Positions 1 through 8,402 of a stretch of DNA of 35,309 nucleotides are shown here, piece by piece. Both the position numbers and the translations under genes were made by a program. The notes beneath the pieces are model-generated. The model searched no databases, was not told the DNA's origin, and saw only the letters and a list, made by a program, of their open reading frames with translations. Numbering within the stretch: the stretch's first letter is position 1; the number at the start of each line of letters is the position of its first letter. The stretch is from positions 1 to 35,309 of the forward strand of contig JAUCEF010000034.1 of NCBI GenBank assembly GCA_033558025.1, written 5' to 3'. This DNA comes from Phytophthora sp. 'mugwort' (Eukaryota > Oomycota > Peronosporomycetes > Peronosporales > Peronosporaceae).

Positions 1-862
1 CTGGAGGTCTTCTTAATAATAAAGACATTTGTCTATAAGCTACCGCTTGTTTTGATAAATCATCATAGAAAATAACAGCATGTTTACCATTATCTCTAAA
101 ATATTCACCTAAAGCACAACCAGTATATGGAGCTAAATATTGTAAGGGTGCTGAATCTGAAGCAGTAGCCGCTACAATAACAGAAAAAAACATTGCATTT
201 TTTTCTTCTAAAGTTTTTGTTAATTCAGCAATTGTTGATCTTTTTTGACCAACACCTACATAAATACAATATAATTGATTATTTATATCTTTTTTTAAAT
301 GAGGTTCTCTTTGATTAATTATAGTATCAATAGCAATAGATGTTTTACCTGTTTGTCTATCACCAATAATTAATTCCCTTTGACCACGACCAATAGGAAT
401 TAAACTATCTACAGCTTTTAAACCTGTTTGTACAGGTTGTTTAACACTTTCTCTAGGCATAATACCTGGAGCTTTAACTTCAACTCTACTTTCTAATTTA
501 CTGTTAATTTGACCTTTACCATCAATGGGTTGTCCTAAAGCATCAACTACTCTACCTAATACTTCAGGTCCTACAGGTACACTAACAATAGATCCAGTTC
601 TTCGTACAAAATTACCTTCTTGAATTTCTCTATCATTACTAAAAACAACAACACCAACAACATCAGGTTCTAAATTTAAAGCCATTCCTTTAATATTACC
701 ATTATTAAATTCAACCATTTCACCTGCTTGAATTTTAGTTAAACCATAACATCTTGCAATACCATCACTCATTGAAAGAACAATACCTGTTTCTTGTAAA
801 CTTTTTTCATCTTTATATTTTTTAATATTTGATTCCAGTATATATGATAATTCAATAGCCAT
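1..862 (-). CDS. atp1: ATP synthase F1 subunit alpha (partial, 5' part)
   Basis: Alpha subunit of mitochondrial F1-ATPase, on the matrix side of complex V. It forms the alpha3beta3 hexamer with beta and binds noncatalytic nucleotide. The reverse strand from the ATG at 862 gives about 287 residues that begin [10 protein letters not shown] and run through the beta-barrel domain. The Walker A motif GDRQTGKT is near residues 167-174, followed by the nucleotide-binding domain up to the window edge (ending ...[12 protein letters not shown]). The gene continues beyond position 1, so the last 200 or so residues are missing here only because of the window boundary. There is no frameshift. It is followed on the same strand upstream by trnE and nad4. 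A mitochondrial atp1 is a conserved trait of oomycetes, plants and jakobids. Confidence 0.97.
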   Translation of the reverse strand, partial: MAIELSYILESNIKKYKDEKSLQETGIVLSMSDGIARCYGLTKIQAGEMVEFNNGNIKGMALNLEPDVVGVVVFSNDREIQEGNFVRRTGSIVSVPVGPEVLGRVVDALGQPIDGKGQINSKLESRVEVKAPGIMPRESVKQPVQTGLKAVDSLIPIGRGQRELIIGDRQTGKTSIAIDTIINQREPHLKKDINNQLYCIYVGVGQKRSTIAELTKTLEEKNAMFFSVIVAATASDSAPLQYLAPYTGCALGEYFRDNGKHAVIFYDDLSKQAVAYRQMSLLLRRPP

Positions 863-941
863 AGAGGTTATTAAATTATCATATTATTTAATAATTATAA
901 ATTATTATAATTACCAAAATATATCAAATATATATTTTTTA

Positions 942-1013
942 TACCCTTTACGAGAATTGAACTCGTATTTTTACCGTGAAAAGGTAATGTCCTAACCATT
1001 AGACTAAAAGGGC
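942..1013 (-). tRNA. trnE: tRNA-Glu (TTC)
   Basis: The reverse strand folds as a cloverleaf. The acceptor GCCCTTT pairs with AAAGGGT, the anticodon loop CTTTTCA gives anticodon TTC, and the T-arm ACGAG-TTCAATT-CTCGT is perfect. It lies between atp1 and nad4, both on the same strand. Confidence 0.95.
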
Positions 1014-1037
1014 TTTTTATTAAACAAAAAATTTTGT

Positions 1038-2513
1038 TTAATAAAAATAAGAAAAATCAATATGTATTAAAATTTTTGAAACACTTTCATGCATACAACT
1101 TTCAAAAATTTTAGGATATAAACCTAATAAAAAGATATTTATAATTAATATTAAATGAATTAAAAATTCACGATAAGTTAAATCATAATAAATTTTTAAA
1201 TAAATATTTTGAATATTACCATAACAAATTCGATTATAAAATAATAAAGAATATACCCCACCCAAAAACATACCAATTGTCGCAAAAACAGCTGTTGTAG
1301 TATTATCTTCAAAAACTCCAGTTAAAATAAGAATTTCACCCACAAAACTACTTGAACCTGGAATAGACATATTTGCTAATACATAAATAAATAATGCAAT
1401 ACAAAATAAAGGCATTGTATGTGCTAAACCACCATAATAATTAATAAATCTTGTATGATATCGATCATATAAACATCCAATTGAAAAAAATAAACCACTC
1501 GATACTAAACCATGACTAATCATTTGAATAATACTACCTTCTAATCCTTGAATAGTTAAAGAAAAAATACCCAATATTATAAAATTCATATGAGCAACTG
1601 ATGCATAAGCAATAATACGTTTCAAATCTGTTTGTCGTATAGCTGTTAATGACGCATAAATAACAGATATTAAACATAAAACTAAAATATACGGTGTAAA
1701 ATATAATGCAGCTTTAGGAAATAAAGGAACTAAAAACCTAATCATACCGTATGATCCTAATTTTAATAAAATACCAGCTAATAGTACAGAACCTGCGGTA
1801 GGTGCTTCAACATGTGCTTCCGGTAACCAAACATGAAAAGGTAACATTGGAACTTTAACAGCAAATGATAAAAAAAAAGCTAAGAAATAAAATTTTTCAT
1901 ATGAAAAATTAAAATTACTATAATATAATATTTGATAATCAGTTGTACCCACAGTTAAAAATAAATGAATAATGGCAATAAACATAAATAATGAACCTGC
2001 TAATGTATACATAAAAAACAAATATGAAGCTTTAATTTTACGTTCTCTTGAACCCCAAATACCTATAATTAAAAACATAGGAATTAATACACTTTCAAAG
2101 AAAATATAAAAAATAAGTACATCTAATATACTAAATGAAATGATTAAACAAAATTCTAAAATAAAATATAAAATAAAATATTCTTTTATATTTTTATTAA
2201 TCATTTCATAACTAATTAACATACAGATTGGAATCAAAAATGTTGTTAAAATTATAAAAAATAATGAAATACCATCAATACCTAAATAAAAATTAATATT
2301 AAATTGACTAATCCATTCTATTTTAAATAAATATTGAAAATTAGAAGTTGATTTATCAAATAAAATCCATAAAGGTAATGACATTAAAAAAATGAAAAAA
2401 GACATAAAAATACTAAAATTTTTTATAAATTTTTCATTTTTCGAAAAAGCTAATATAATAACCGTAATTAATGGTAAAATAAGTAAAAAAATTAATATAA
2501 ACTTATTAAACAT
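1038..2513 (-). CDS. nad4: NADH dehydrogenase subunit 4
   Basis: Proton-pumping antiporter-like membrane subunit of complex I (NuoM homologue), 491 residues with about 14 hydrophobic segments. The family signature HVWLPEAHVEAPTAGS is at about residues 227-242. The conserved membrane glutamate (FFESVLIP, residue 140) and lysine (about residue 220) of the proton channel are present. I start at the ATG at 2513 (MFNKFILIF). A longer in-frame reading to 2585 would run through the trnH gene and adds a non-hydrophobic N-terminus, so it is rejected. The length matches mitochondrial Nad4. It is flanked by trnE and trnH on the same strand, which probably act as processing punctuation. Confidence 0.97.
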   Translation of the reverse strand: MFNKFILIFLLILPLITVIILAFSKNEKFIKNFSIFMSFFIFLMSLPLWILFDKSTSNFQYLFKIEWISQFNINFYLGIDGISLFFIILTTFLIPICMLISYEMINKNIKEYFILYFILEFCLIISFSILDVLIFYIFFESVLIPMFLIIGIWGSRERKIKASYLFFMYTLAGSLFMFIAIIHLFLTVGTTDYQILYYSNFNFSYEKFYFLAFFLSFAVKVPMLPFHVWLPEAHVEAPTAGSVLLAGILLKLGSYGMIRFLVPLFPKAALYFTPYILVLCLISVIYASLTAIRQTDLKRIIAYASVAHMNFIILGIFSLTIQGLEGSIIQMISHGLVSSGLFFSIGCLYDRYHTRFINYYGGLAHTMPLFCIALFIYVLANMSIPGSSSFVGEILILTGVFEDNTTTAVFATIGMFLGGVYSLLFYNRICYGNIQNIYLKIYYDLTYREFLIHLILIINIFLLGLYPKIFESCMHESVSKILIHIDFSYFY

Positions 2514-2535
2514 AAAAAAATTTAATTTAAAAATG

Positions 2536-2605
2536 GGCGAAAAATGGGACTTGAACCCATAACACTTAGACCCACAATCTAACACTCTACCTTTAAGTTA
2601 TCGCC
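2536..2605 (-). tRNA. trnH: tRNA-His (GTG)
   Basis: Reverse-strand cloverleaf. The anticodon stem TTAGA/TCTAA encloses loop TTGTGGG (anticodon GTG), and the T-arm is ATGGG-TTCAAGT-CCCAT. The 5' GG/3' CC arrangement fits the extra G-1 typical of tRNA-His. There is one T-T mismatch in the acceptor. Confidence 0.94.
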
Positions 2606-2608
2606 TTT

Positions 2609-3028
2609 TTAAATTTTTCTTAAATAATATATAAAATTTAAAAATGATTGAACAATTAAATTATTTAAAGGTGGATAGTTTTTAGATAATATTTGTTTTA
2701 CTTTTAAATTAGAATAAATATTATTTTGAATACTCAAATAAATTAATTCAAGTTTTTTAAAATTATATAAATCCCTTATTAAATTTAATTCATTATTTCC
2801 ATAAATTATTAAAATAGAACCTTGTCCTTTTAATTTTAAAAAAATATCAATAATTAAATTTTGATTTAATATTAAAGATTTATAATCAAATTTTTTAATT
2901 TTTTTTTTTAAAGATATTATTTCATTAATATTTAAATCATTATAACGAAATATATATATATATTTATAAGTTTGTTTAATTTTTTGTAATTGATTTAATT
3001 TATACTTTTTAAATTTTTTTTTTTGCAT
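2609..3028 (-). CDS. Probable ribosomal protein L10 (uL10m), divergent
   Basis: 139 residues, very lysine- and isoleucine-rich. It is not immediately recognisable, but the order of elements fits uL10. There is a basic N-terminus, then a strand and helix YIYIFRYNDLNINEIISLKK (compare the L10 pattern of a hydrophobic strand, then L-x(2)-E/L-x-L-R-x-x-L-R). An N-x-L segment follows, then LKGQGSILIIYGNN, matching the L10 region LKGPTAIAF-x-x-(D/E), and a final strand with a helix. Bacterial L10 is about 165 residues, so this would lack part of the C-terminus. It sits between trnH and nad7 on the same strand. In size and place it recalls a conserved unidentified oomycete mitochondrial ORF (the ymf98 class, from memory). 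The L10 assignment is inference from motif order only. Confidence 0.5.
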   Translation of the reverse strand: MQKKKFKKYKLNQLQKIKQTYKYIYIFRYNDLNINEIISLKKKIKKFDYKSLILNQNLIIDIFLKLKGQGSILIIYGNNELNLIRDLYNFKKLELIYLSIQNNIYSNLKVKQILSKNYPPLNNLIVQSFLNFIYYLRKI

Positions 3029-3066
3029 AATTTATTGAAAATAAAATTTTATTCTAATAATTAATA

Positions 3067-4245
3067 TTAACGATCAATTTCACCAAAAACAACATCTAAA
3101 GTACCAATAATTGTAACAACATCAGCAATCATATGATTTTTAGCTATAAAATCTAATGCTTGTAAATGTAAAAATCCTGGTGATTTAATTTTACATCTGT
3201 AGGGTTTATTTGTACCATCTGCTACTAAATAAACACCATACTCACCTTTAGGTGCCTCAATAACTGTATAAGTTTCACCAGCATTTACACAAATATTTTC
3301 TGAATAATATTTAAAATGATGAATTAAAGACTCCATAGAATTTTTAATTTGAATTCTATTTGGATTTGTAATTTTTTTATCATCTAATTTAATAGGACCT
3401 TGGGGAATTTTATTAAGTACTTGCAAAATAATTCGAATTGATTGTCGCATTTCTTCTATTCTAATTAAATAACGATCATAACAATCGCCATTTGTACCTA
3501 CAGGTATATCAAATTTTAATTGATCATAAATTTCATAAGGTTGTGTTTTACGTAAATCCCATGAAATACCTGATCCACGTAACATAACACCACTAAAACC
3601 AAAATTTAAAGCATCTTTAGCAGATATAATACCAATATCTACTAATCTTTGTTTCCAAATTCTATTATTAGTTAACATTTCTTCAATTTCATCTAAACGG
3701 GTATTAAATTGTTCACAAAAAATATATATATCATTTAACAAACCTTTAGGCAAATCTTGATTAACACCTCCAGGTCTAAAATAAGCTGCATGCATACGTG
3801 CACCAGAAACACGTTCATAAAATTCCATTAATTTCTCACGTTCTTCAAATCCCCAAAAATAAGGTGTCATAGCTCCTACATCTAAAGCATGACAACATAC
3901 AGCTAATAAATGATTTAAGATACGTGTTATTTCTGAAAATAAAACTCTTATATATTGTGCTCGTAAAGGTATATCACAATTTAATAATTTTTCAATAGCC
4001 AAAACATATGCATGTTCTTGACACATCATAGATACATAATCTAAACGATCAAAATAAGGTAACGCCTGTAAATAATTTTTATATTCAATTAATTTTTCTG
4101 TACCTCTATGTAATAAACCTATATGTGAATCAGCTTTTTTAACAACTTCACCGTTTAATTCTAAAATTAAACGTAAAACACCATGAGCCGCTGGATGTTG
4201 TGGACCAAAATTTATAGAAAAATTTTTAATTTTTTTTAATGACAT
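3067..4245 (-). CDS. nad7: NADH dehydrogenase subunit 7 (49-kDa subunit)
   Basis: Peripheral-arm subunit of complex I that helps form the ubiquinone site next to cluster N2 (NuoD homologue, related to the large subunit of NiFe hydrogenase). It has 392 residues, the usual length. Recognised by [15 protein letters not shown] near residue 12, [14 protein letters not shown] near 42, the [24 protein letters not shown] block, and the C-terminal DVVFGEIDR. The start at 4245 is directly preceded by a run of twenty A on the coding strand. It is divergently arranged with nad2 across a 116-bp gap. Confidence 0.98.
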   Translation of the reverse strand: MSLKKIKNFSINFGPQHPAAHGVLRLILELNGEVVKKADSHIGLLHRGTEKLIEYKNYLQALPYFDRLDYVSMMCQEHAYVLAIEKLLNCDIPLRAQYIRVLFSEITRILNHLLAVCCHALDVGAMTPYFWGFEEREKLMEFYERVSGARMHAAYFRPGGVNQDLPKGLLNDIYIFCEQFNTRLDEIEEMLTNNRIWKQRLVDIGIISAKDALNFGFSGVMLRGSGISWDLRKTQPYEIYDQLKFDIPVGTNGDCYDRYLIRIEEMRQSIRIILQVLNKIPQGPIKLDDKKITNPNRIQIKNSMESLIHHFKYYSENICVNAGETYTVIEAPKGEYGVYLVADGTNKPYRCKIKSPGFLHLQALDFIAKNHMIADVVTIIGTLDVVFGEIDR

Positions 4246-4361
4246 TTTTTTTTTTTTTTTTTTTTAATAAAAATATAATATTTATAAATTAATTTTTTTA
4301 TAAATATATAGCATATATAGTAAGTAAGTATTTTTAAAATATTTATTTCTTTTATTACATT
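4246..4361. other. Divergent intergenic region nad7/nad2 with a 20-T run
   Basis: The only gap between the minus-strand atp1-nad7 block and the plus-strand nad2-cob block. It begins with T at 4246-4265, which is poly-A immediately 5' of the nad7 ATG, followed by AT-only sequence. Because transcription must diverge here, it is a logical place for promoters on both strands. I recognise no defined promoter motif. Confidence 0.4.
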
Positions 4362-5855
4362 ATGTTTTTTCAGGAAATTTTTAATAATAATTTTGAAATT
4401 ATTATCCCCGAATTTTTTTTAACAACTTTTTTATTAATTTTATTATTATTTGGTGTTTTTTATAAAAAAAATCAAAATGCTCAAAAAATTTTGATTATTA
4501 AAAATATTACTACTATAATAATATATTTATTATTAATTCTTTTAATATTAACGTTAAATATAACAAATATTTCAAGTAACATATTAAATGGTGTATTACT
4601 TATTAATAATTTTACACAATTTATTAAAATAATTTTAATTTTATTAACAATTATTTGTTTTTTAATACAACAAAAATATTTAATACAACAAAAAATAAAT
4701 TCATATGAAATTAATATATTAATGTTAATATCATTATTGGGTTTAATGTTATTGGTATCTGCAAATCATTTTATTACTTTATATTTAGCAATTGAATTAC
4801 AAAGTTTAAGTTTTTATATATTAACATCCACCCAAAAAAAATCGATATTATCAATTGAGGCTGGTTTAAAATATTTTATTTTAGGATCAATTGCTTCAGG
4901 TTTTATTCTATTTGGTTCTTCAATAATTTATGCTATTACAGGTTCATTAAATTTTAATAATATTTTTTTAATATTATCAAATATAAATTTTTTAGATAAT
5001 ATAAATATATTAATTAGTTTATCTTATGGATTAATTTTTATTTTAGTTGGTATTTTATTTAAAATAGGTGCTACACCTTTTCATTTTTGGTTGCCTGATG
5101 TATATGAAGGTGCTCCAAATAATATTTCAAGTTTTTTTGCTATTGTACCAAAAATTGCTTTTATAGGAATTTTAATTCGTTTATTTTTTGAGATTTTTTT
5201 TAATATTTCATATTTCTTTGAAATTTTTTTTTATATTATTTCATTTTTATCTATGTTAATCGGTGCATTATCGGCATTACAACAAAAAAAAATCAAAAGA
5301 TTATTAGCTTATAGTGCAATAAGTCATGTAGGTTTTATATTAATAGGATTTACTTCAAATATGTTAAATAATATTCCATTTATTTTATTATATATTATAA
5401 TTTATATTATAACAAGTATTAATTTATGGACTTCTTATTTATCTTTAAATATCAATCATAAACCAATTAAATATTTAACAGATTTATCAAATATATATAC
5501 TATTAATAAATTAATTGCTATTATTATAATCATAAATATTTTTTCATTAGCTGGTATACCCCCATTAGCGGGTTTTTTTTCAAAATTATTTATATTTTTT
5601 TCAGCTATTAAAAATAATTATTTTAGTTTAGTATTTTTTGGTATTATTATAAGTGTTTTAAGCTCTTTTTATTATTTAAAAATAATTAAAATTATTTATT
5701 TTGAAAAAATATTTAGAAAAATGTATATTTCACAAATAAATAAAAGTCAAAGTATAATATTATTAATTAGTACTCAATTTATTTTATTTTTATTTATTTA
5801 TCCTAATATTATATTAATAAATTTAAACAAAATTTATTTATATTTATTAATATAA
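4362..5855 (+). CDS. nad2: NADH dehydrogenase subunit 2
   Basis: Antiporter-like proton-pumping subunit of complex I (NuoN homologue). 497 residues, strongly hydrophobic, with about 14 membrane segments. Signatures are LYLAIELQSLSFYIL with the conserved channel glutamate, KYFILGSIASG, FKIGATPFHFWLPDVYEGAP and SLAGIPPLAGFFSK. Starts at the ATG at 4362 (MFFQEIFNN), the first gene of the long plus-strand block, and is followed after 6 bp by trnF. The length is normal for protist Nad2. Confidence 0.97.
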   Translation: MFFQEIFNNNFEIIIPEFFLTTFLLILLLFGVFYKKNQNAQKILIIKNITTIIIYLLLILLILTLNITNISSNILNGVLLINNFTQFIKIILILLTIICFLIQQKYLIQQKINSYEINILMLISLLGLMLLVSANHFITLYLAIELQSLSFYILTSTQKKSILSIEAGLKYFILGSIASGFILFGSSIIYAITGSLNFNNIFLILSNINFLDNINILISLSYGLIFILVGILFKIGATPFHFWLPDVYEGAPNNISSFFAIVPKIAFIGILIRLFFEIFFNISYFFEIFFYIISFLSMLIGALSALQQKKIKRLLAYSAISHVGFILIGFTSNMLNNIPFILLYIIIYIITSINLWTSYLSLNINHKPIKYLTDLSNIYTINKLIAIIIIINIFSLAGIPPLAGFFSKLFIFFSAIKNNYFSLVFFGIIISVLSSFYYLKIIKIIYFEKIFRKMYISQINKSQSIILLISTQFILFLFIYPNIILINLNKIYLYLLI

Positions 5856-5861
5856 TATTTA

Positions 5862-5935
5862 GTTTGGATAGCTCAGTTGGTTAGAGTAAAAGACTGAAAA
5901 TCTTTGTGTCGGTGGTTCAAATCCACCTCCAGACA
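5862..5935 (+). tRNA. trnF: tRNA-Phe (GAA)
   Basis: Acceptor GTTTGGA/TCCAGAC, anticodon loop CTGAAAA (GAA), T-arm GGTGG-TTCAAAT-CCACC. It lies between nad2 and rps10. Confidence 0.96.
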
Positions 5936-5951
5936 ATTTTATTATTAAAAT

Positions 5952-6278
5952 ATGTATCTTTTAAGAATAACTTTTAAATCATTTCAAAAAATAAATCAAC
6001 TCAAACAAAATTTATTAAAATTAAAAAAAATTAATAAATTCAAAAATATTCAAATACCCGGTGTATTTCAAACAAAACAAAAAAAAAAAATTTTTACATT
6101 ATTAAGATCTCCCCATGTAAATAAAAAATCACGTGAACATTTTATTCATAAAAATTATACTTCTAAAATTAATATAAAATTTAAAAATATTTTTTATTTA
6201 TTAAATTTTTTAGTTTTAATTAAAAAATTTTTATCTAAAAATTCATTAATAAATATTAAAATTATAAAAAAAAATTAA
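5952..6278 (+). CDS. rps10: Small-subunit ribosomal protein S10
   Basis: 108 residues of the uS10 family, a head protein of the small ribosomal subunit. The diagnostic block is TLLRSPHVNKKSREHFIHK (about residues 49-67), equivalent to the bacterial T-x-x-(R/S)-SPH-x(3)-(K/D)-(S/A)-R-E-x-F loop that contacts 16S rRNA. The N-terminal strand YLLRITFKSF starts at residue 2. The length is slightly above the bacterial 103. It is flanked by trnF and the R-Q-I-V tRNA cluster and is isolated from the other ribosomal genes. Confidence 0.93.
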   Translation: MYLLRITFKSFQKINQLKQNLLKLKKINKFKNIQIPGVFQTKQKKKIFTLLRSPHVNKKSREHFIHKNYTSKINIKFKNIFYLLNFLVLIKKFLSKNSLINIKIIKKN

Positions 6279-6288
6279 AATTAAACTT

Positions 6289-6362
6289 ATGCTTATAGCT
6301 TAAATGGATAAAGCGTTAGATTGCGGATCTATAAAATGAAAGTTCAAATCTTTCTAAGCATA
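6289..6362 (+). tRNA. trnR: tRNA-Arg (GCG)
   Basis: Acceptor ATGCTTA/TAAGCAT is perfect, and anticodon loop TTGCGGA gives GCG. A G34 arginine tRNA reads CGU/CGC in place of the usual A34-to-inosine tRNA. From memory this is an oomycete-type trait. Confidence 0.92.
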
Positions 6363-6376
6363 TATTTTATTTATTT

Positions 6377-6448
6377 TGAAGTATAGCCAAGTGGTAAGGC
6401 CTCCGTTTTTGGTACGGAAAATCAAAGGTTCGAATCCTTTTACTTCAA
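6377..6448 (+). tRNA. trnQ: tRNA-Gln (TTG)
   Basis: Acceptor TGAAGTA/TACTTCA, anticodon stem TCCGT/ACGGA with loop TTTTGGT (TTG), T-arm AAAGG-TTCGAAT-CCTTT. Confidence 0.96.
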
Positions 6449-6450
6449 AA

Positions 6451-6524
6451 GGGCCTATAACTCAGTTGGTTAGAGTATACGCCTGATAAGTGTAAAGTCA
6501 GTAGTTCAAATCTACTTAGGCCCA
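6451..6524 (+). tRNA. trnI: tRNA-Ile (GAT)
   Basis: Acceptor GGGCCTA/TAGGCCC is perfect. Anticodon loop CTGATAA gives GAT, and there is a normal T-arm. It lies 2 bp after trnQ and 1 bp before trnV. Confidence 0.96.
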
Positions 6525-6525
6525 A

Positions 6526-6600
6526 TGAATAATTAACTCAATTGGTAGAGTATTTCGTTTACACCGAAAATGTTAGCGGTTCGAGTCCGTTATTATTCAA
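6526..6600 (+). tRNA. trnV: tRNA-Val (TAC)
   Basis: Acceptor TGAATAA/TTATTCA, anticodon stem TTTCG/CGAAA with loop TTTACAC (TAC). Seventeen bases separate it from the rps12 start. Confidence 0.95.
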
Positions 6601-6616
6601 TAAAATAACAAATAAT

Positions 6617-6997
6617 ATGTCAACAATTAATCAATTATTTTTAAAAAAACAAAAACGTTTAGAAAAAAAAAAAAGAAATAAAAGTCCAGCTTTAAAACAA
6701 TGTCCTCAACGTAAAGGTATTTGTTTAAAAGTTTATAATACAACACCTAAAAAACCAAATTCTGCTATGCGTAAAGTAGCAAAAGTACACCTATCTAGTA
6801 GGTATACAATAATTACTTATATTCCAGGTATTGGTCATACTTTACAAGAACATTCAATAGTATTAGTTAGAGGAGGTCGTGTAAAAGATTTACCTGGAGT
6901 AAAATATCATGTAATTCGTGGTAAATATGATTTATTAGGGATTTATTCTCGAAAAACATCAAGATCAAAATATGGAACTAAAATACGAAGAGTATAA
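6617..6997 (+). CDS. rps12: Small-subunit ribosomal protein S12
   Basis: 126 residues of uS12, a decoding-centre protein. Starts at the ATG at 6617 ([14 protein letters not shown]). An in-frame upstream ATG at 6542 lies inside trnV and is not used. Motifs are [65 protein letters not shown] (quoted here in parts as one conserved stretch), and the C-terminal [10 protein letters not shown]. It overlaps the start of rps7 by 26 bp, keeping the bacterial str-operon order rps12-rps7. Confidence 0.97.
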   Translation: MSTINQLFLKKQKRLEKKKRNKSPALKQCPQRKGICLKVYNTTPKKPNSAMRKVAKVHLSSRYTIITYIPGIGHTLQEHSIVLVRGGRVKDLPGVKYHVIRGKYDLLGIYSRKTSRSKYGTKIRRV

Positions 6998-7403
6998 AAT
7001 AAAAAAATTATTTATAAATATGTTATTAAAAAAAGGAAAAAAAACTTGTTCTGAAAACATATTTATAAATATTTTAATTACTTTAAAAAAAATTACAAAA
7101 CAAAAACCGAATTTTATTTTATTTAAATCAATTGAAAATTTATTACCGAAATTAAAAGCAATAAGTATTCCAAATAAAAAACGAAATAAAAAAAAAAAAA
7201 AAAAAGATAGATATTTTTTAATGCTTTTAAATGAAGATAAACAAATTAAAAAATCGATATCGTGGTTACTTTTAAATGCAAATTTAAAAAACATAACAAA
7301 CGAAATTATTCAAACTTCAAAAAATAAAAGTAAAACAATCAATACAAAAAAACAATATTATAAAAATATAAAAAAATTAAAATTTAATCTTATTTTTGAT
7401 TAA
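6972..7403 (+). CDS. rps7: Small-subunit ribosomal protein S7
   Basis: 143 residues of uS7, a 3'-domain head-organising protein of the small subunit. The N-terminal block [20 protein letters not shown] corresponds to the S7 helix ending in F-I-N-x-L-M-x-(K)GKK. The C-terminal half holds the [17 protein letters not shown] helix, matching the bacterial A-I-R-W-L region. The middle is eroded and lysine-rich (about residues 70-78). The ATG at 6972 is preferred because it restores the N-terminal helix, at the price of a 26-bp overlap with rps12 in another frame. The ATG at 7020 would cut that helix. The reverse-strand reading over this gene is a shadow. Confidence 0.9.
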   Translation: MELKYEEYKIKKLFINMLLKKGKKTCSENIFINILITLKKITKQKPNFILFKSIENLLPKLKAISIPNKKRNKKKKKKDRYFLMLLNEDKQIKKSISWLLLNANLKNITNEIIQTSKNKSKTINTKKQYYKNIKKLKFNLIFD

Positions 7404-7463
7404 TTTTTTTAAAATACATTATTTATCATTAAATAATTAATTATTACAAATTATAAAATTCTT

Positions 7464-8378
7464 ATGAAAAATTATTATTATATTAATAAAAAAAATTTAC
7501 AAATAGAAACTACAACAAATGATTCTAATATCGATAAATTTCAAAATGATTTAAAAATTTTAAAAGAAATTAGTAATAATATACAAAATACACAAAAACA
7601 TCCTTATCATTTAGTAGATCCAAGTCCTTGGCCTTTTATAATTTCTTTTGGACTTTTTTTTTTAACTTTTGGTGGTGCTATGTATTTTCATGGTTATATT
7701 GGCAGTAATTTCTTAATTTTAACAGGATTTTTAATGATTATTTTAACAATGTATACTTGGTTTCGTGATATAGTTAGAGAAGCTGTATATGAAGGTCAAC
7801 ATACTAAACAAGTACAATTAGGTTTAAGAAATGGTATGCTTTTATTTATTTTTAGTGAATTACTATTTTTTGTTAGTTTTTTTTGGGCTTTTTTTCATTC
7901 AGCTTTAGCACCAACACCTGAAATTGGATCTTTATGGCCACCATTAGGTATTGAAACTGTTAATGCTTGGGGTATTCCTTTATTAAATACTGTAATATTA
8001 TTATCATCTGGGGCAACTATTACTTGGGCACACCATTCAATAGTTTTTGGTGATAGAAAAAATGCTATTTTAAGTTTAATTATTACAATTTTATTAGCTT
8101 TTTTTTTTACTTTAATTCAAGCCTATGAATATATTGAAAGTACTTTTTCAATTTCTGATAGTATTTATGGTACAACTTTTTTTTTATTAACAGGTTTTCA
8201 TGGTATTCACGTTATTGTAGGTACTATTTTTATTATAGTAAGTACTATTAGATTAATTAATCATCATTTTACAAAACAACATCATTTCGGTTTTGAAGCT
8301 GCAGCTTGGTATTGGCATTTTGTAGATGTTGTTTGGTTATTTTTATTTGTAGCAGTTTACTGGTGGGGAGGTAATTAA
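7464..8378 (+). CDS. cox3: Cytochrome c oxidase subunit III
   Basis: Core seven-helix subunit of complex IV. 304 residues. The canonical start of the family, HPYHLVDPSPWPF, is at about residue 46. WFRDIVREAVYEGQHTKQVQ, FWAFFHSALAPTPEIG, WAHHSIVFGDR, FHGIHVIVGTIF and the C-terminal HFVDVVWLFLFVAVYWWGGN are all present. The first 45 residues (MKNYYYINKK..., polar, asparagine-rich) have no counterpart in ordinary Cox3. There is no other ATG between 7464 and the conserved start, so the extension is real unless a non-ATG start is used. Followed after 24 bp by atp6. Confidence 0.98.
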   Translation: MKNYYYINKKNLQIETTTNDSNIDKFQNDLKILKEISNNIQNTQKHPYHLVDPSPWPFIISFGLFFLTFGGAMYFHGYIGSNFLILTGFLMIILTMYTWFRDIVREAVYEGQHTKQVQLGLRNGMLLFIFSELLFFVSFFWAFFHSALAPTPEIGSLWPPLGIETVNAWGIPLLNTVILLSSGATITWAHHSIVFGDRKNAILSLIITILLAFFFTLIQAYEYIESTFSISDSIYGTTFFLLTGFHGIHVIVGTIFIIVSTIRLINHHFTKQHHFGFEAAAWYWHFVDVVWLFLFVAVYWWGGN

Positions 8379-8402
8379 TTTATTAAAAAATTAATAATTT
8401 TT

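Noticed and set aside
2514..2585. Upstream extension of nad4 to an ATG at 2585
   Set aside because: It runs through trnH on the same strand and adds residues without resemblance to Nad4.
6965..7294. 109-residue minus-strand ORF
   Set aside because: Antisense of rps7, phenylalanine-rich because the sense strand is AAA-rich. No independent support.
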